Positions 51,928 through 59,777 of a stretch of DNA of 64,000 bases are shown here, piece by piece. Source of the DNA: an uncultured Pirellula sp. (GTDB lineage Bacteria > Planctomycetota > Planctomycetia > Pirellulales > Pirellulaceae); NCBI GenBank assembly GCA_903892355.1, contig CAITIE010000091.1, positions 62,001 to 126,000 of the forward strand. The letters are read 5' to 3'. Numbering within the stretch: position 1 is the stretch's first letter; each line of letters opens with the position of its first letter. Made by a program: the position numbers and the translations under genes. The notes below the pieces were generated by a model, which saw only the letters and a list, made by a program, of their open reading frames with translations, was not told the DNA's origin and searched no databases.

Positions 51928-52327
51928 TTATACACGACCACAAATCTTTGGGTGCGACATGACAGATTGAATGCGTTGTTCCAGCGAACCTCGCAGAATC
52001 GTAAAGGGTATTTTTCGAGCGATTAAGTCGGATTCAATTCGTCGCTGCATCCGAATCCGGTGGACTTGGCCGGATCGATCCCATGTATCCTCGTACGGTA
52101 TATCTGTGTCATATCTGTGTCGCAGAGAAAAAACAAATCGTATCGCTCGCGGGCTTGATGAGCGAGTTGTTCAAGCTCGGGCATGGCATAGCCGTGGTAT
52201 TCTCTTGCAAAGTGCACAGTGGTTGTCGCATCGGTATCGACGGCAATCCAGAGTGGCCAGCTTTCGATAAATCGCTTCGCCAGCAGGGTTTGGGCAACGA
52301 GGCTGGTGGCCGAGGCGCTCGCTGGGC
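51928..52327 (-). pseudogene. remnant of a nicotinamide-riboside-kinase-like AAA_28 gene
   Basis: The minus strand from 52327 to 51928 encodes the C-terminal two-thirds of an NadR/AAA_28-type kinase. Segment VDTDATTT, the lid-like YDLFFLCDTD and, after repairing the frame, DIPYEDTWDRSG, MQRRIESDLIARK and IPFTILRGSLEQRI are recognised. An 11-bp tandem duplication at 52100-52121 shifts the frame; removing one copy restores an open frame to TAA 51928-51930. No Walker A P-loop (expected about 50 residues earlier) precedes it; the flgH stop lies right at the 5' edge. The gene is thus both truncated and frameshifted and cannot code for an active kinase. Confidence 0.72.
52100..52121. repeat. 11-bp tandem duplication disrupting the kinase remnant
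   Basis: ATATCTGTGTC occurs at 52100-52110 and again at 52111-52121 without mismatch. Eleven is not divisible by three, so the duplication shifts the minus-strand reading frame of the kinase remnant. Confidence 0.97.
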
Positions 52328-53149
52328 TTAGAATGGTTTCAGACGAGCATACCATTTGGTGAGCCAACCCCGCGAATATCCATCGCGCACGTGCCCTTGG
52401 TCCTCTTTCTTGATATTCAAATCATAAATATTTCGGCTCAAGACCACGTTATCGGGACCGATGTCTTGAGCGCGGCAGATTCCGCTGAGCGATGCCGCGA
52501 ACGTATTGTCTGTGGCCGAGATCGTCTTTCTCGCTTCTAGCACTATATTCCCGTTGGGTTGGATATCGATGATCTTTGCAGCGATATTGAAGGTCAATTG
52601 TTCACTCGTTCGCATCGTGGAGTCACCGCGATAAACTTCGTTTTCATTGAAACGGGCACGGGGCTCGCCATCCGACTGTGGGGCTGGCTTAATAGTATCG
52701 AGCCCGACCAGACGGATCCAATCCTGAAGGACCGCATCGAGCGTCACCGTCTTTCGAGATGTCGTGTTGCCTTGGGCGATCATCTGCCCCAACTCTTCGA
52801 CGCGGATAGAAACCAAATCGTTAACCTTGAGCACCCGCGCTGGCATCGGTGGTTGGTAGGTAAACGACGATTGCAAGGAAGGGATATTGGTAGGGTTATC
52901 CACCCATGCTCCGTTGGAATAATAACCTCCGCTGGGGCCATAGTAAGGCGCACCGCCATCAGGACTAGGCATGGCACCTTGGAATGCCGCGTAAGGCGGA
53001 ACCTGGGCCGGGTACGCAGGCCGATAGGCACTGTTGTAATCCGGCATGGGCTGCGCGGTCGGGTTTTGGAACAAACTGCCGCTTTGCCCAAAGACCGAAT
53101 GCTGCGTCAGTAGCAAGCAAATCAAAATTATCCAGCTCGATCGATTCAT
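52328..53149 (-). CDS. flgH: flagellar L-ring protein FlgH
   Basis: 273 residues. FlgH forms the L-ring that guides the flagellar rod through the outer membrane. Recognisable parts: VNDLVSIRVEELGQ, FNIAAKIIDIQPNGNIVLEARKTI, LSGICRAQDIGPDNVVLSRNIYDLNI, and the C-terminus RGWLTKWYARLKPF. The signal peptide (MNRSSWIILICLLLTQHSVFG) lacks a lipobox Cys, unlike enteric FlgH lipoproteins. ATG 53149 is chosen for the signal peptide; an earlier frame to 53239 exists. It follows flgA by about 106 bp. No flgI lies downstream. Confidence 0.93.
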   Translation of the reverse strand: MNRSSWIILICLLLTQHSVFGQSGSLFQNPTAQPMPDYNSAYRPAYPAQVPPYAAFQGAMPSPDGGAPYYGPSGGYYSNGAWVDNPTNIPSLQSSFTYQPPMPARVLKVNDLVSIRVEELGQMIAQGNTTSRKTVTLDAVLQDWIRLVGLDTIKPAPQSDGEPRARFNENEVYRGDSTMRTSEQLTFNIAAKIIDIQPNGNIVLEARKTISATDNTFAASLSGICRAQDIGPDNVVLSRNIYDLNIKKEDQGHVRDGYSRGWLTKWYARLKPF

Positions 53150-53255
53150 GGTGTTTCGAAAGGTAATTAAGTGACTGGAAAAAACCGTTGGAACACGTTG
53201 CTGATGAGGGATGTTTGGAAACATAACGTTAGGATCCATGTTGGCGAGGGTAGGA

Positions 53256-54533
53256 TCACGGTATCGTGGTTTGCCGCTGATTCTTCGAATCCGAAGTCAC
53301 CATCGGCGCGCCATTACTGATGACTTCAACACGTCGCTCGGCCGTGACTCTCGCAGTAACGCGTTTTCGTTGCGGTAATACTTCGACTTGGATGACATCG
53401 TCGATAGCCCCCGATTCGACAGCGCGTCCAGGACTTTCAACCAGTACCGAACCAGCGATCACCGCAATCGTTACTGTTTCACCTGCTTGGACGACACTCG
53501 GTTCGCTGACTTCGCTGCGCCGAATAGGCTGTTTGGTACTAACCGACCGACGCAGTTGCTTGCCTACGAGGCTTTCAAAATCGGAAAAGCACTCGTCGCT
53601 GGAGATATTCGAGGTGGGGGGAAGGGCTTGCCAAATGAGATCGGATTCCTGAACGACGCGCCCTTTGGCGAGTGGCCCTTTAGCTGCAACTATCATATCA
53701 GGCAATCGGACAGTAGCATGGATATCCACGGTCGTTTCCCCTTGTGGGGTACGAACCAAGAGAGTGAATTGCTGATCACCATCCCATGGAGCTTCGCCTC
53801 CCGATACGCCGAGGATTTGGCGACGTTGCAAAAGGAGGGGAGCGATTTCCGTCGGCACATGGGGAGTGATTCCCCACTTTCCATTCCCACCCGTTTTCAA
53901 TTGCAAATAACTTTCGATCGCGGCGACGACCATGCGTTCGGCTTGACTGGTTGAAACCGTCGTTGTGAAGGCTGGCGTGAATTTCGCGCGTTGCTCTTGG
54001 GGAACCGCTGGCAGGGACTCCGCGATTGGGCCCAACGGGTTTCTTGGTCCTGATTGGGACGCCCGTACATCCATATTCACAACAGGGGTTTGAGCGGAGG
54101 CTGTTTGGACTGCGGGTTCCGCGCGAAGGGGTGCGTTTTCGAGCCGGGGTACACGCTGAACCTGGACAGCCTCCGCGCCGCTCCATCGGATCGCCTTTGC
54201 GCTGATGCCTCTCAGGCTGATCGCTTTTTCCAAATCCACCCGCGTCCATCTCTGCTGGACTCCTTGCCGAGGCGATGGTGCGATCGGAAGATCACCGAGC
54301 GATTGCACCATTTCGTCGGATCCAGTCAACTCGCACAGATCACTCAAGCGGATCAGATTGGTCTGGATTTTGATTTCATCTCGCAAGGACAACCGGAGCA
54401 ACGCAGGGCTTGGCTCATCGCTCATCGCTGAACTCGAGATCGCGCACACCGACACCAATGCCAATGCGCAGCACCAGAGGGTACCGACTCTATTGCAATT
54501 CCGCCGACTACTGGATTGGACTTGGGGGATCAT
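53256..54533 (-). CDS. flgA: flagellar basal-body P-ring formation protein FlgA
   Basis: 425 residues, longer than typical FlgA (about 220-250). The signal peptide GTLWCCALALVSVCAISSSA is followed by a long N-terminal region and then the C-terminal SAF-like FlgA domain: AAKGPLAKGRVVQESDLIWQ, LVGKQLRRSVSTKQPIRRSEV, VVQAGETVTIAVIAGSVLVES and GAIDDVIQVEVLPQRKRVTARV. FlgA is a periplasmic chaperone that helps FlgI assemble the P-ring. It starts 3 bp after the flgG stop, within the flgF-flgG-flgA-flgH cluster. The presence of flgA presupposes FlgI elsewhere. Confidence 0.94.
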   Translation of the reverse strand: MIPQVQSSSRRNCNRVGTLWCCALALVSVCAISSSAMSDEPSPALLRLSLRDEIKIQTNLIRLSDLCELTGSDEMVQSLGDLPIAPSPRQGVQQRWTRVDLEKAISLRGISAKAIRWSGAEAVQVQRVPRLENAPLRAEPAVQTASAQTPVVNMDVRASQSGPRNPLGPIAESLPAVPQEQRAKFTPAFTTTVSTSQAERMVVAAIESYLQLKTGGNGKWGITPHVPTEIAPLLLQRRQILGVSGGEAPWDGDQQFTLLVRTPQGETTVDIHATVRLPDMIVAAKGPLAKGRVVQESDLIWQALPPTSNISSDECFSDFESLVGKQLRRSVSTKQPIRRSEVSEPSVVQAGETVTIAVIAGSVLVESPGRAVESGAIDDVIQVEVLPQRKRVTARVTAERRVEVISNGAPMVTSDSKNQRQTTIP

Positions 54534-54536
54534 GGA

Positions 54537-55343
54537 TTATCCTCGCCGAAGATTGGCGATTTGCTGAAGCAACTGATCGCCCGCTTGGATAGCTTGGGAG
54601 TTCAACTCGAATCCTCGCTGCGTCGTGATCAAATCGATCAGTTCTTTGACAGGTTCTACATTCGATTTTTCTAAGGAGCCTTGGCGTATCACCCCGAGTC
54701 CGTTCTGGCCCGGGTTGCCTTGGATGGGCTGACCGCTGGCATCGGTGACTTGGTACATGTTCTCACCGAGTTTCATTAAGCCGTCCGGGTTGATGAAACT
54801 GACCATTTGCAAATTGGTGAGGGGAACCAACTGCGTTTGGCCGACTTGGCGAACGAGGACTTGGCCATTGGGATTGATCACAACGGCGGTTGCGTCTTGA
54901 GGAATCGTGACCGCCGGTTCAACGACGCGACCAGTCTGGGCGGAACCGACAACCAATTGTCCGTTGGCGTTGATGTCGAGATTTCCACTTCGCGTGTAGA
55001 GAATGTTCTGGGTCGACGGATCGATTACTTGCAAAAAGCCAGCACCTTCGATCGCGATATCAAGATCGCGTCCCGTCTGCTCGAGGGTTCCTTGACGCAA
55101 GTCTTTTTGAGTACTTTGAACCCGCGTTCCCATTCCTACAGACACCCCCGTTGGAGTCGGGTTCTGCTGGGCGTCGAGGATCCCGGGATATACTTTGTTG
55201 CGATACAGGAGATCTTCGAAGTTGGCTCGATCACGTTTGAACGCCGTAGTATTGATATTGGCCAGGTTGTTGGAGATGACGTCCAACTTGGTCTGCATCG
55301 CTTCCATTCCGCTCGCAGCGGTGTAGAGAGACTGTACGCTCAT
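54537..55343 (-). CDS. flgG: flagellar distal rod protein FlgG
   Basis: 268 residues. N-terminal rod motif SLYTAASGMEAMQTKLDVISNNLANINTTAFKRDR and C-terminal SNVEPVKELIDLITTQRGFELNSQAIQAGDQLLQQIANLRRG match FlgG of the distal rod. The central domain has LEQTGRDLDIAIEGAGFLQV. Rod proteins are exported by the flagellar type III system without signal peptides, consistent with the sequence. The gene is 73 bp downstream of flgF and 3 bp upstream of flgA. Confidence 0.97.
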   Translation of the reverse strand: MSVQSLYTAASGMEAMQTKLDVISNNLANINTTAFKRDRANFEDLLYRNKVYPGILDAQQNPTPTGVSVGMGTRVQSTQKDLRQGTLEQTGRDLDIAIEGAGFLQVIDPSTQNILYTRSGNLDINANGQLVVGSAQTGRVVEPAVTIPQDATAVVINPNGQVLVRQVGQTQLVPLTNLQMVSFINPDGLMKLGENMYQVTDASGQPIQGNPGQNGLGVIRQGSLEKSNVEPVKELIDLITTQRGFELNSQAIQAGDQLLQQIANLRRG

Positions 55344-55416
55344 GTCATATACCTTTTACGTTGTTGATTGATTTACTTCGATGATGGAATGGTTGTAGAC
55401 GGGTCTATGGAGGTGA

Positions 55417-56169
55417 TTACTCTCGCAACACGCGACTGATCAGGTTTCCGTACGCTTGGTCTTGATGTTGGATCAATCGCAGGTTGGATTCGTAGGCCCG
55501 CGATGCTTCGATCAACTCCATCATGGCAGTCGTCGGATTCACGCCCGACTTTTCCAAATGCCCGCCCACCATGCTTCGTTCATTCGGTGGCACTGGATTT
55601 ATTGGACCGAGAGGTTGGAACAAATTGGCTCCGGCACGCGCGAGATCACCGAGGCTCTGTGGCCGGGCGAGCATCAAGCTGATACGAGCCCCATTCTGTT
55701 GGATCGTACCATCGCTGTGGACCTGAAAATTTTGCGTAGGATCGATTTGAATGGCATTATTGTCGGTCCCTAAAACCAAGTCGCCATTAGGAGTCGTCAA
55801 TTGGCCAGAGGCGTTGAACACAAAGCCTCCCGCCCGCGTCAGGAATTGCTCATCACCCCTTTTCACGACAAAAAAACTATCTTTGTCGTTGATGGCGAAA
55901 TCGGTTTTGCCACCGGTAGATTCAATGGGTCCAGTCCCAAAAAAGGTCTGCTCCGGCTGGATTTTCACCCCGCCACCAATGTCATCCAAGCGACCGCTTC
56001 CTGGGGTGGATTCCCCATCTTCGATCGCTTTGTTGTGCCGAGCTTGAAGGACAGATAAACTAGGCTTGAAAGCAGGGGTGTTGACGTTGGCCAAGTTGTG
56101 GCTGATGACTTCGAGCCGATGGTTTTGGACGTGAGCCCCGGCGGCTGATAAATACATTCCGTAAGGCAT
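55417..56169 (-). CDS. flgF: flagellar rod protein FlgF-like
   Basis: 250 residues with the rod/hook signature LSAAGAHVQNHRLEVISHNLANVNTPAFKPSLS at the start and SGVNPTTAMMELIEASRAYESNLRLIQHQDQAYGNLISRVLRE at the end; the middle has KTDFAINDKDSFFVVKRGDEQFLTRAGGF. This is a proximal-rod protein, FlgF being the best match. ATG 56169 is preferred because GGAG lies 6 nt upstream. The flgF-flgG order is the classical one, so the four genes form an operon reading right to left. The divergent DUF2752 gene starts 161 bp away. Confidence 0.9.
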   Translation of the reverse strand: MPYGMYLSAAGAHVQNHRLEVISHNLANVNTPAFKPSLSVLQARHNKAIEDGESTPGSGRLDDIGGGVKIQPEQTFFGTGPIESTGGKTDFAINDKDSFFVVKRGDEQFLTRAGGFVFNASGQLTTPNGDLVLGTDNNAIQIDPTQNFQVHSDGTIQQNGARISLMLARPQSLGDLARAGANLFQPLGPINPVPPNERSMVGGHLEKSGVNPTTAMMELIEASRAYESNLRLIQHQDQAYGNLISRVLRE

Positions 56170-56329
56170 GGTGCACTCCGTTGGCAAACAGAATTGTTCT
56201 GTACCCACGAGCCAACTACGACGCTGTCCCCCTCGGATCGCGTTTGCCCTTTGTGATCGCATTGGATGATGGAACGATAGCGAGATCCGCCTTGCGACGA
56301 AACGGCAATATTGAAAACAGAACTACCGA

Positions 56330-56884
56330 ATGCAGATCGACACGATCAGCGAGACGATGAATGTAAAGCCAATGGTATTGAATCACTCACGCATTACCTA
56401 TCTTGCCTCCTCGCGCCAGTCTGCACTTGATGCAGGCAGCTGTTCAGGAAATCCTTCCGCCGCGGATGGCAAACTAGGCACCACCGAAAGACTAGGGTTA
56501 CTCGCCATTGCATCCATTCTGGTGATGATGCTCGCCGTTGCGCGATGGTTGTCCCCGGACCCGTCGGGAATGGGAACCCATCAGCAGTTAGGCCTACCCG
56601 CTTGCACGATGCTGGCATTTTCTGGTGTTAGGTGTCCAGGTTGCGGGATGACCACCTCGTGGGCGCACACCATGGATGGTAACTTCGTCGAAGCATTCCA
56701 AACCAACGCTGCGGGGTCCTTGCTGTGCTGGCTGTGCATCGCGTGCGTCCCCATCTTGGCGTGGGTCATCGTCGCAGGCCGACGCACTCGAGACGGTTGG
56801 GCTTCCACGTTCGCGTTGTTCGGATTCTTAGCAGCCATGACCATTTCAATGATCGAGTGGGGATACCGTCTTATCATCGGATAG
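56330..56884 (+). CDS. DUF2752 membrane protein
   Basis: 184 residues. The DUF2752 motif CTMLAFSGVRCPGCGMTTSWAHTMDGNF (residues about 89-116, with the CPGCG pair) is followed by hydrophobic helices LLCWLCIACVPILAWVIVAG and TFALFGFLAAMTISMIEWGYRL. The CPGCGMT cysteines are typical of the family, of unknown function. The first 60 residues are hydrophilic and may be a non-conserved extension; ATG 56357 is another possible start. The stop codon lies in a 16-bp direct repeat. Confidence 0.85.
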   Translation: MQIDTISETMNVKPMVLNHSRITYLASSRQSALDAGSCSGNPSAADGKLGTTERLGLLAIASILVMMLAVARWLSPDPSGMGTHQQLGLPACTMLAFSGVRCPGCGMTTSWAHTMDGNFVEAFQTNAAGSLLCWLCIACVPILAWVIVAGRRTRDGWASTFALFGFLAAMTISMIEWGYRLIIG

Positions 56885-56900
56885 TCCCGTCATCGGATAG
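56875..56900. repeat. 16-bp-period direct repeat at the DUF2752 stop
   Basis: CATCGGATAG (56875-56884) recurs at 56891-56900, a period of 16 bp. The first copy contains the TAG stop of the DUF2752 gene (56882-56884). Confidence 0.85.
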
Positions 56901-57234
56901 CTGTAGAATTGCTGGCAGTGCAGTTCAGCGTCGCACTGTTGCTTCATCCGGGTACCACCCATTGCCCATCTCAGACGGTGCCGGTCTTAGACGGTGCCGG
57001 TCTTCGATAGGGCCAATCTTCGATAGGGCCGGGTACTGAGAGAAGCAAAAAACGTCAGAACTTCGTCTAGCCACCATGTCTTGGGTTCGCTATAAGCAAC
57101 CTCGATTCGTTGGCAAACATATTCGATTTCCCCTGCCCGAGCACCACGGATAGTATTGTAGCTAGGGGTTGCCGCAAGGCAGCTAGATCGGTTTGCTGAG
57201 TGGTGAAAACATTGGTCCAAGGAAAGGATTTCCG
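56885..57234. other. intergenic gap with short tandem repeats
   Basis: 350 bp between the DUF2752 and lipoprotein genes. It contains the 16-bp-period arrays at 56875 and 56973. No gene, tRNA or hairpin terminator is seen. AAGGAAAGGA just before 57235 is the ribosome site of the next gene. Confidence 0.5.
56973..57036. repeat. four-unit 16-bp tandem array
   Basis: AGACGGTGCCGGTCTT repeats perfectly at 56973-56988 and 56989-57004; the next two 16-mers (57005-57020 and 57021-57036) share CGATAGGGCC and, in the first, the TCTT end. All keep the 16-bp period, so the array looks like an old four-unit repeat re-expanded once. Confidence 0.88.
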
Positions 57235-57942
57235 ATGACAAATTCAGCAGTGCCACTTCGATCTTCGGTTCGACCGCTGGGGCGGACATTGGACTCGATC
57301 GCGCAACGACTACTGATCGCGGTATTGGTTGTAGGCACCATCAGTTCGACCGGCTGCATCACTCTGATTTCCAATTTATTGTGGGTAATCGGTGGTAATG
57401 AAGCTCCGGCTGAGTTCAAAGATCTTCAAGAGAAGCGGGTTGCGGTGGTTGTGACAACCGATGGGGCAGGGACAACCGATGCCTCAAGCGTTGTGATGTC
57501 GCGTCAAATCGCGAGCTTGATTTCCAAGCATGGTAAAAAAATTGAAGTCGTAAACCCAGAAGAGGTTGATCGGGTGGTCCGTGATGTCGGACCTAATGAT
57601 GTCACCCGTATCGGTTCTCGACTGAAGGCAGACTATCTGATCGCGGTAGACATTCGGGATTTGAAACTCAAAGAAGGACAGACGCTGTACCGTGGAATCT
57701 GCGACTGCTCACTATCGGTGTACAAGGTCGCCGATGGAGATAATGTCGTATTCGCGAAGGATTTCCCTCAGTTTGCATACCCGATGACAGGTGGCGTTCA
57801 TATTACGGAAACCAACGATGCTACTTTCCGAGGAATGTACTTATCCGTTTTGGCAAACCGGGTTGCTAGAAATTTCTACAGATACGATCCAACCGGTGAT
57901 GTGGGGCTCGATGCCGCTACCGCCAGTTTGCCAAGCAACTAG
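57235..57942 (+). CDS. exported lipoprotein, function unknown
   Basis: 235 residues. The lipobox STGC follows the hydrophobic core LLIAVLVVGTISS, giving a lipid-anchored Cys near residue 42. The mature part has a ferredoxin-like pattern, RVAVVVTTDGAGTTDASS, then IEVVNPEEVDRVVRDV and ADYLIAVDIRDLKL. I do not recognise a family; it recalls planctomycete proteins that bring the outer and inner membranes together but with no firm link. ATG 57235 has AAGGAAAGGA upstream. The next gene begins 38 bp downstream and is also exported, so they may act together. Confidence 0.78.
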   Translation: MTNSAVPLRSSVRPLGRTLDSIAQRLLIAVLVVGTISSTGCITLISNLLWVIGGNEAPAEFKDLQEKRVAVVVTTDGAGTTDASSVVMSRQIASLISKHGKKIEVVNPEEVDRVVRDVGPNDVTRIGSRLKADYLIAVDIRDLKLKEGQTLYRGICDCSLSVYKVADGDNVVFAKDFPQFAYPMTGGVHITETNDATFRGMYLSVLANRVARNFYRYDPTGDVGLDAATASLPSN

Positions 57943-57980
57943 TCCTTCAATCCAATCTGATCGACGGTGGAGTGTCACGA

Positions 57981-58769
57981 ATGTTGCGACGAATTTTGAA
58001 TATGGTGGTTTTCTCGATGTCTGTCGCATGCATGGCTTTGAATGCTGAATCTCAAACGAAACCCGAGCCCAAGGGGATCGAGTTCCGAATCGATACCGAT
58101 GTCTACATCGATGAATCGAAACCACCCGCGGCATCGACGAAGACTCTTTTTCTTCGAGATCGCGTGGTCGAGTGCGATGATGCCAAGCAGCGGGTGATGA
58201 TTTTGGAGTATTCAACGCAACAAATTGTGTTGGTGGATTTAGCAGCACATCGCTCGTGCCGAATTGAAATGGCCACTTTGGAGTCCAAATTGAGTTCGCT
58301 GAAAACTCAAATAACCCCAGAGCAAATGAGGGCGTGGGCTAGTAGCGAAGTACCAAAAGACGCCGGAAATGGCTACGAAGTTATCCAAAGCGATAATTTG
58401 AAGTACCAATTCAAAACCAGCATTCCTCGCAACGAGGAATTAGCCGTTGCCTATGCGGAGTTTGCAGATTGGTCGGTACGGGTGAATGCGATCTATCCAC
58501 CCTACAAGCCACCTTTGCTTCGCATGCAGCTGAACCAGTACCTCGGTGAGCAGCGAAAACTCCCCATCGAGGTGCGACTGACCGATTTGCGATCCAAAAA
58601 CGCTACGCCTGTCGTGGCGAGGGTATTGGTCCAAGAGATGCTGAGTCGACAAGACCAAGAACGTCTTAGGAATTTGGATACAGTCATTGCGTCGCTGAAG
58701 GTCGTTGCCGACCAAGACTTCTTCCAAGTCCCCGCGGTTGCGAATACCAAGACTCAGTCCGCGAAGTAA
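57981..58769 (+). CDS. exported protein of unknown function
   Basis: 262 residues. A signal segment (MLRRILNMVVFSMSVACMALNAES) precedes a mature region rich in beta strands: GIEFRIDTDVYI, RVMILEYSTQQIVLVDLAAHRSCRIEM, then helical LSSLKTQITPEQMRAWASSEV and LSRQDQERLRNLDTVIASLK. GGAG lies 9 nt before ATG 57981. No recognised domain; it resembles planctomycete proteins that read a prior annotation of lipid or metal binding, which I cannot confirm. It follows the lipoprotein gene by 38 bp and precedes the convergent rnc gene. Confidence 0.75.
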   Translation: MLRRILNMVVFSMSVACMALNAESQTKPEPKGIEFRIDTDVYIDESKPPAASTKTLFLRDRVVECDDAKQRVMILEYSTQQIVLVDLAAHRSCRIEMATLESKLSSLKTQITPEQMRAWASSEVPKDAGNGYEVIQSDNLKYQFKTSIPRNEELAVAYAEFADWSVRVNAIYPPYKPPLLRMQLNQYLGEQRKLPIEVRLTDLRSKNATPVVARVLVQEMLSRQDQERLRNLDTVIASLKVVADQDFFQVPAVANTKTQSAK

Positions 58770-58829
58770 CTTTTAACGCATCGGCAGATCGACCTCGCCA
58801 GTTGATTGGCATGTGTTGATCTGCATGGA

Positions 58830-59603
58830 CTATTCGCTGTCGGATGCTCGATCAGCGATCCCTAGAAAGCTGTTGGATGCATAGGGTGGCTCTTCGCCGC
58901 GAAGCTCCGACAGGGCGTTTCCTGCGGCTCGCTGCTCAGCTTCTTTCTTGTTGCGTCCCCATGCGGAGGTAAAACGACGTCCGGAAATCTCAGCAGCCAC
59001 CTCAAAGTACTTGCTGTGGTCCGGGCCACTTTCTCCGACGACCCGGTAAACCGGAGTCCCCCGCAAGTCACCTTGGGCCATTTGCTGCAGGAGCGACTTG
59101 TAGTTCCCGCCGCTTTGACCTTCGGCAGCCAATCGAATTTCAGGCTCGATGTGGGATAGAATGAATTTCCGAGCGACGTCGAGCCCACCATCGAGGAATA
59201 CTGCCGCCACAATAGCTTCAAAGACATCGCTGAGCAGCGACCGAGGCATCCCGTGCCGCATCATGCCTCGACCGACAATCAGGCACTTCTCGAGTCCCAG
59301 TTTTTTCGAAATTTTGGCACAGACCCGCCGCGAGACCACCACCGATTTTATTTTCGTAAGGTCCCCCTCCAAGTACTCCGGGTAGGAACGAAAAATCTGT
59401 TCGCAGACAACCATTCCCAGAATTGAGTCGCCCAAAAACTCCATCCGTTCGTTGGAATGGGCGCGGCTGCTCGCAACGCTTGCGTGCGTCAACGCAGAGA
59501 CAATCAAAGAGGGGTCTTGGAACCGATAGCCGATCAACTGCTGGCAGCGCTCGGTTTTTTCCTCAAGACTGAGAAGTTCGTCAGGCAATTCCGGGCTTTT
59601 CAT
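58830..59603 (-). CDS. rnc: ribonuclease III
   Basis: 257 residues. The RNase III signature ERMEFLGDS (residues 52-60) and the second acidic site SDVFEAI (D126, E129) are intact, giving the Mg-binding cluster; the C-terminal double-stranded RNA-binding domain runs from about residue 165 (KSLLQQMAQG, TSAWGRNKKEAEQRAAGNAL). It processes rRNA precursors and double-stranded transcripts. ATG 59603 is used; GTG 59606 directly precedes it. A short tail, EEPPYASNSFLGIADRASDSE, extends beyond the usual end. Neighbouring genes diverge or converge, so it has its own promoter. Confidence 0.96.
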   Translation of the reverse strand: MKSPELPDELLSLEEKTERCQQLIGYRFQDPSLIVSALTHASVASSRAHSNERMEFLGDSILGMVVCEQIFRSYPEYLEGDLTKIKSVVVSRRVCAKISKKLGLEKCLIVGRGMMRHGMPRSLLSDVFEAIVAAVFLDGGLDVARKFILSHIEPEIRLAAEGQSGGNYKSLLQQMAQGDLRGTPVYRVVGESGPDHSKYFEVAAEISGRRFTSAWGRNKKEAEQRAAGNALSELRGEEPPYASNSFLGIADRASDSE

Positions 59604-59777
59604 CACAGGTCAGTTAACGGGCTCAATTGCAAACTACCAATGGACGAAACACACTGCCAAAGAGGGGTGGCCGCCGTCCTTTTGGTTATCGCAGTTTCGG
59701 CACAACCGGAAAAGTGGGCAAGCGGAATTCTAAGCGCGGATTTTTCCTAGGAATCCGATTTTATCGACGAAGTTGGC

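Noticed and set aside
52023-52367. Intact 114-residue kinase-like protein
   Set aside because: Ends at the 11-bp frameshift, has no P-loop, and its first residues only reread the flgH 3' end.
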